From: NAT127 sp034717695
GTDB taxonomy: Bacteria; Pseudomonadota; Gammaproteobacteria; Pseudomonadales; Porticoccaceae
Assembly (NCBI GenBank): GCA_034717695.1
Contig: JAYELS010000068.1
Location: 1 to 64,000 of the forward strand
DNA length: 64,000 nt
Direction of reading: 5' to 3'
The notes beneath the pieces were generated by a model that searched no databases, was not told the origin of the DNA, and saw nothing but the letters and a program-made list of their open reading frames with translations. This document shows, in pieces, positions 61,073 to 64,000 of this stretch (position 1 is its first letter; each line of letters opens with the position of its first letter). The position numbers were made by a program, and so were the translations under genes.

Positions 61073-62413
61073 TTAGAGGCCCAGCTTTTTCTCCAGGTAG
61101 TGGATGTTGACGCCGCCCTGCTTGAAGCCGGCGTCGGTGACCAGATCCCGCTGCAGGTCGGTATTGGTCTTGATGCCCTCCACGATCAGTTCGTCCAGGG
61201 CGTTGCGCATCCGCGCCAGGGCGGTGGGGCGGTCGCTGCCGTGGGTGATGACCTTGGCGATCAGCGAGTCGTAGTGGGGTGGCACGCTGTAGCCGGAGTA
61301 GAGGTGGGAGTCGACCCGCACGCCGTTGCCGCCGGGGGGGTGGTAGCTGGTCACCTTGCCGGGGCTCGGCATGAAGGTGCGGGGGTCCTCGGCGTTGATG
61401 CGGCACTCGAAGGCGTGGCCGCGGAACTGGATGTCGCTCTGCTTGAAGCTCAGGGGTTTGCCGCTGGCGATCAGCAGTTGTTCCTTGACGATATCGACGC
61501 CGGTGATCATCTCGGTGACCGGGTGCTCCACCTGGACCCGGGTGTTCATCTCGATGAAGTAGAAGCCGCCGTCCTCGTAGAGGAACTCGAAGGTGCCGGC
61601 CCCCCGGTAGCCGATGTCGATGCAGGCCTTGACGCAAGCGTCGAACACGCCCTGGCGGATGTGGTCGGGGATGCCGGGGGCGGGGGCCTCCTCCAGCACC
61701 TTCTGGTGGCGGCGCTGGAGGGAGCAGTCCCGGTCCCCCAGGTGGATGGCGTGGCCCTGGCCGTCCGCCAGCACCTGCACTTCGACATGGCGGGGGTTTT
61801 CGAGGAATTTCTCCATGTACACGGTGGCGTCGCCGAACGCCGCCTTGGCCTCGGTCTGGGTGATGCTCACCGCCTTCAGCAGGTGTGCCTCGCTGTGCAC
61901 CACCCGCATGCCGCGACCACCGCCGCCGGCGGCGGCCTTGATGATCACCGGGTAGCCGATCTGCTTGGCCAGCTGGTGGGTGCGCTCGTGGTCGTCGTTG
62001 AGGGGGCCGTTGGAGCCGGGCACCGTGGGCACCCCGGCGGCGCGCATCGCCTCGATGGCTGACACCTTATCCCCCATCAGGCGGATGACGCTCGGCGTCG
62101 GGCCGATGAACACAAAGCCGCTCTGTTCCACCTGTTCGGCGAAGTCGGCGTTCTCGGCGAGAAAGCCGTAGCCCGGGTGGACCGCCATGGCGTCGGTGAC
62201 TTCCATGGCGCTGATGATGGCGGGGATGTTGAGGTAGCTCTGGCTGGAGGGGTTGGGGCCGATGCAGACGGTTTCGTCCGCCAGGCGCACGTGCTTCAAG
62301 TCAACATCGGCCTTGGAGTGCACGGCCACGGTGCGGATCCCCAGCTCCTTGCAGGCGCGGAGGATACGCAGGGCGATTTCGCCGCGGTTGGCGATCAGGA
62401 CTTTATCGAGCAT
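61073..62413 (-). CDS. accC: Acetyl-CoA carboxylase, biotin carboxylase subunit
   Basis: 446 aa. ATP-grasp enzyme that carboxylates biotin on AccB, the first step of fatty-acid synthesis. LIANRGEIALRILRACKELG, AAAGGGGRGMRVV (ATP lid), RDCSLQRRHQKVLEEAP and FEFLYEDGGFYFIEMNTR are intact. The start at 62413 is at the conserved LDKVLIANRGE; the longer frame enters the accB gap. 17 bases after accB. Confidence 0.96.
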   Translation of the reverse strand: MLDKVLIANRGEIALRILRACKELGIRTVAVHSKADVDLKHVRLADETVCIGPNPSSQSYLNIPAIISAMEVTDAMAVHPGYGFLAENADFAEQVEQSGFVFIGPTPSVIRLMGDKVSAIEAMRAAGVPTVPGSNGPLNDDHERTHQLAKQIGYPVIIKAAAGGGGRGMRVVHSEAHLLKAVSITQTEAKAAFGDATVYMEKFLENPRHVEVQVLADGQGHAIHLGDRDCSLQRRHQKVLEEAPAPGIPDHIRQGVFDACVKACIDIGYRGAGTFEFLYEDGGFYFIEMNTRVQVEHPVTEMITGVDIVKEQLLIASGKPLSFKQSDIQFRGHAFECRINAEDPRTFMPSPGKVTSYHPPGGNGVRVDSHLYSGYSVPPHYDSLIAKVITHGSDRPTALARMRNALDELIVEGIKTNTDLQRDLVTDAGFKQGGVNIHYLEKKLGL

Positions 62414-62430
62414 GACAGGTCCCCGGTGGG

Positions 62431-62889
62431 CTAGATGATGGTGATCATGGGCTGGTCGAACTCGACGGCCTCGCCGTCCTCCACCAGGATGGCGCCGACG
62501 GTGCCGGACTTGTCCGCTTCGATCTGGTTCATCATCTTCATGGCTTCGACGATGCACAGCACGTCACCGGCCTTCACCGCCTGGCCCACTTCGACGAAGG
62601 CCGCGGCGCCCGGCGAGGAGGCGCGGTAGAAGGTGCCCACCATGGGGGACTTCACCACATGGCCGCTGAGGGCGGCGGGGGCGGCCTCGGGGGCCGCTGC
62701 CACCGGCGCCGGGCTGGCGGCGGGCGCGGGAGCGGCCGGCTGCTGGGGCATGTGCATCATGATGGGCGCCTGGTTGGAGAAACCGGCGCGGCTGATGCGC
62801 ACCGATTCCTCCCCTTCCTTGATTTCGATTTCGCCGATGTTGGACTCTTCCAGCAGTTCGATGAGCTTCTTTATCTTGCGGATATCCAT
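62431..62889 (-). CDS. accB: Biotin carboxyl carrier protein of acetyl-CoA carboxylase
   Basis: 152 aa. An N-terminal helical part (DIRKIKKLIELLEE), an Ala/Pro linker (about 55-75), and a biotinyl domain with the modified Lys in CIVEAMKMMNQIEAD. Partner of AccC in the accBC operon. Confidence 0.96.
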   Translation of the reverse strand: MDIRKIKKLIELLEESNIGEIEIKEGEESVRISRAGFSNQAPIMMHMPQQPAAPAPAASPAPVAAAPEAAPAALSGHVVKSPMVGTFYRASSPGAAAFVEVGQAVKAGDVLCIVEAMKMMNQIEADKSGTVGAILVEDGEAVEFDQPMITII

Positions 62890-62916
62890 GACTGATTCCT
62901 GCGTAAGGTTGAACGA

Positions 62917-63360
62917 TTAGGGATTGCCGAGCTGGGCCAGGGCGGCGGTGAGAGCCAGCTCGTAGCCGAGGGGCCCGAGGCCGCAGACCACGCCCCGGGC
63001 AATGTCGGAAAAGTACGAATGGTGGCGGAACGGCTCCCGGGCGTGGACGTTGGAGAGGTGCACTTCGATGAAGGGGATGCCGGTGGCCAGCAGTGCGTCC
63101 CGCAGCGCCACACTGGTGTGGGTGAAGGCGGCGGGGTTGAAGAGGATGAAGTTGACGCCCTCGTTGCGGGCGTCGTGGATGCGGTCGATGAGCTCGTACT
63201 CGGCGTTGCTCTGCAGGGTCAGGCAGTGGTGCCCGGCGGCCATGCACTGCTCGGTGAGGCGGCGGTTGATGGTGTCGAGGGTGTCGCTGCCGTAGATGCC
63301 GGGTTCGCGGGTGCCGAGCAGATTGAGGTTGGGGCCGTGGAGTACAAGAATGGTTGCCAT
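62917..63360 (-). CDS. aroQ: 3-dehydroquinate dehydratase, type II
   Basis: 147 aa. Shikimate pathway. LHGPNLNLLGTREPGIYG, NPAAFTHTSVALRDAL and EVHLSNVHAREPFRHHSYFSD carry the type II active-site residues. Upstream of accB in the same direction, as is typical of pseudomonads and relatives. Confidence 0.95.
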   Translation of the reverse strand: MATILVLHGPNLNLLGTREPGIYGSDTLDTINRRLTEQCMAAGHHCLTLQSNAEYELIDRIHDARNEGVNFILFNPAAFTHTSVALRDALLATGIPFIEVHLSNVHAREPFRHHSYFSDIARGVVCGLGPLGYELALTAALAQLGNP

Positions 63361-63612
63361 GGTGCCGCTGCCCGTGTGACCGAATTGGCGGGAGTCTGCC
63401 GCAAAATCGGGGGCTTGTCCAACGCCTCCGGGGTTTTGCCGACGATGGCGTCATGTTCCCTGTGATTAAACCGCAAATCCGTGCAAATGGCCATTGCGGG
63501 GGTGGTTCTGTTCGATTTGTTTCCCGGCGATGGCGGCCACTTCGCCGCCAGTTGCCGGGGAAGTTGGCCAAATTGGGATAACTTCGCCAAAAAAGCTGTG
63601 AATCGCGGAAAA

Positions 63613-64000
63613 TCAGCGGGTATTGTCCGCGAAAGTCTCCAATACGATGGCGGGCGTCAGGATCTGCGGCAGGAGAATGGGGGTGGACTCCCCCCGGGGA
63701 TAGAACAGGTAGAGGGGCACGCCGTTGCGGCCGTTGGCGTTGAGCAGAGCGGTGATCTCGGGGTTGCTGTTGGTCCAGTCCCCCTTGAGGTAGGTGATGC
63801 CGCCGTCCCGCAGGGCGGCGGCGAAGGCCTCGGAGCCGAGGGCCACCCGCTCGTTGGCGAGGCAGGTGATGCACCAGTCGGCGGTGAGGTTGATGAACAC
63901 TGGTTGCCCGGCGGCGAGTAGCCCGTCGAGCCGCTGGCGGCTGTAGGGCTCCCAGGTCTCCGGGGCATCCGGGCTGGAGGGGGCGAGGGGCAGGTACAGG
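63613..64000 (-). CDS. dsbD: Thiol:disulfide interchange protein DsbD, C-terminal part (runs off window)
   Basis: Only the last 129 or so residues are in the window; the gene continues past 64000. The thioredoxin-like gamma domain has the CxxC in LTADWCITCLANERVAL, followed by YLKGDWTNSNPEI and VPLYLFYPRG. The DsbD family moves electrons from cytoplasmic thioredoxin to periplasmic isomerases. Its neighbourhood with aroQ is the usual one. The GTG at 63900 is an internal codon, not the start. Confidence 0.9.
   Translation of the reverse strand, partial: LYLPLAPSSPDAPETWEPYSRQRLDGLLAAGQPVFINLTADWCITCLANERVALGSEAFAAALRDGGITYLKGDWTNSNPEITALLNANGRNGVPLYLFYPRGESTPILLPQILTPAIVLETFADNTR

Noticed and set aside
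60416..62062. 548-codon plus-strand open frame over prmA and accC
   Set aside because: Antisense to two well conserved genes and Val/Gly/Asp/His biased; not a gene.

Overview
The window comes from a high-GC gammaproteobacterium. Gene order matches Pseudomonas-type chromosomes in several blocks: trpG-trpD-trpC followed by a convergent vfr/crp gene, an OsmC-family gene and coq7, and then dsbD-aroQ-accB-accC-prmA-DUF3426-dusB-fis-purH-purD. I place it in or near Pseudomonadales/Cellvibrionales but cannot name the genus.

Layout. (1) 1-16.9 kb is a metal-resistance island: an isoprenylcysteine methyltransferase-like enzyme with a DUF2933 protein, a copR/copS-type two-component system, a Cu+/Ag+ P1B-1 ATPase, a LysR regulator, a scarred segment with a decayed IS1380-type transposase, and a czcI-czcC-czcB-czcA-P1B-4 ATPase operon. 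It lies directly upstream of trpG, with trpE absent, which matches the trpE/trpG insertion hotspot known from pseudomonads. (2) 16.9-31 kb is mostly housekeeping: trpGDC, vfr, OsmC, two tandem copies of a 38-residue membrane protein, a LysR regulator, a limonene-epoxide-hydrolase-like protein, a tyrosine phosphatase, coq7, a Ycf46-like AAA ATPase, a thiolase, a glutathione peroxidase and a diguanylate cyclase. (3) 29.3-32.1 kb is a P450-SDR-TetR operon with a palindromic operator over its promoter. (4) 50.6-32.1 kb, minus strand, is a 16-gene cobalamin operon led by a B12 riboswitch: btuB, cobQ, a membrane protein, cbiA, cbiZ, cobU, cobT, cobC, cobS, cbiB, cobD, btuF, a CobN-like chelatase, an ExbB-like channel, DUF2149 and bluB. 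(5) 50.7-54.4 kb holds a CNT nucleoside transporter, an ohrR/glutathione peroxidase pair, a hemerythrin and several copies of an intergenic repeat. (6) 54.5-64 kb holds the purine, tRNA, acetyl-CoA carboxylase and dsbD genes.

The most interesting system is the end of the B12 operon. The CobN-type protein has a signal peptide and a C-terminal membrane anchor, so it should act in the periplasm, where ATP is unavailable. It is followed at once by an ExbB/TolQ-like channel and by a DUF2149 protein whose single membrane helix resembles the Asp-bearing ExbD/TolR helix. This suggests an ion-driven periplasmic metal chelatase or dechelatase in place of the AAA+-driven CobNST complex. The DUF2149 start region is a 20-bp triplication that creates two 7-codon mini-ORFs chained by ATGA overlaps.

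Repeats are another theme. A mobile-looking inverted-repeat element (perfect 32-bp arms) sits between purD and purH, and a relative in the cobU-cobT gap supplies the C-terminus of CobU and part of the N-terminus of CobT. A 122-bp tandem repeat follows the CNT transporter and has dispersed copies nearby.
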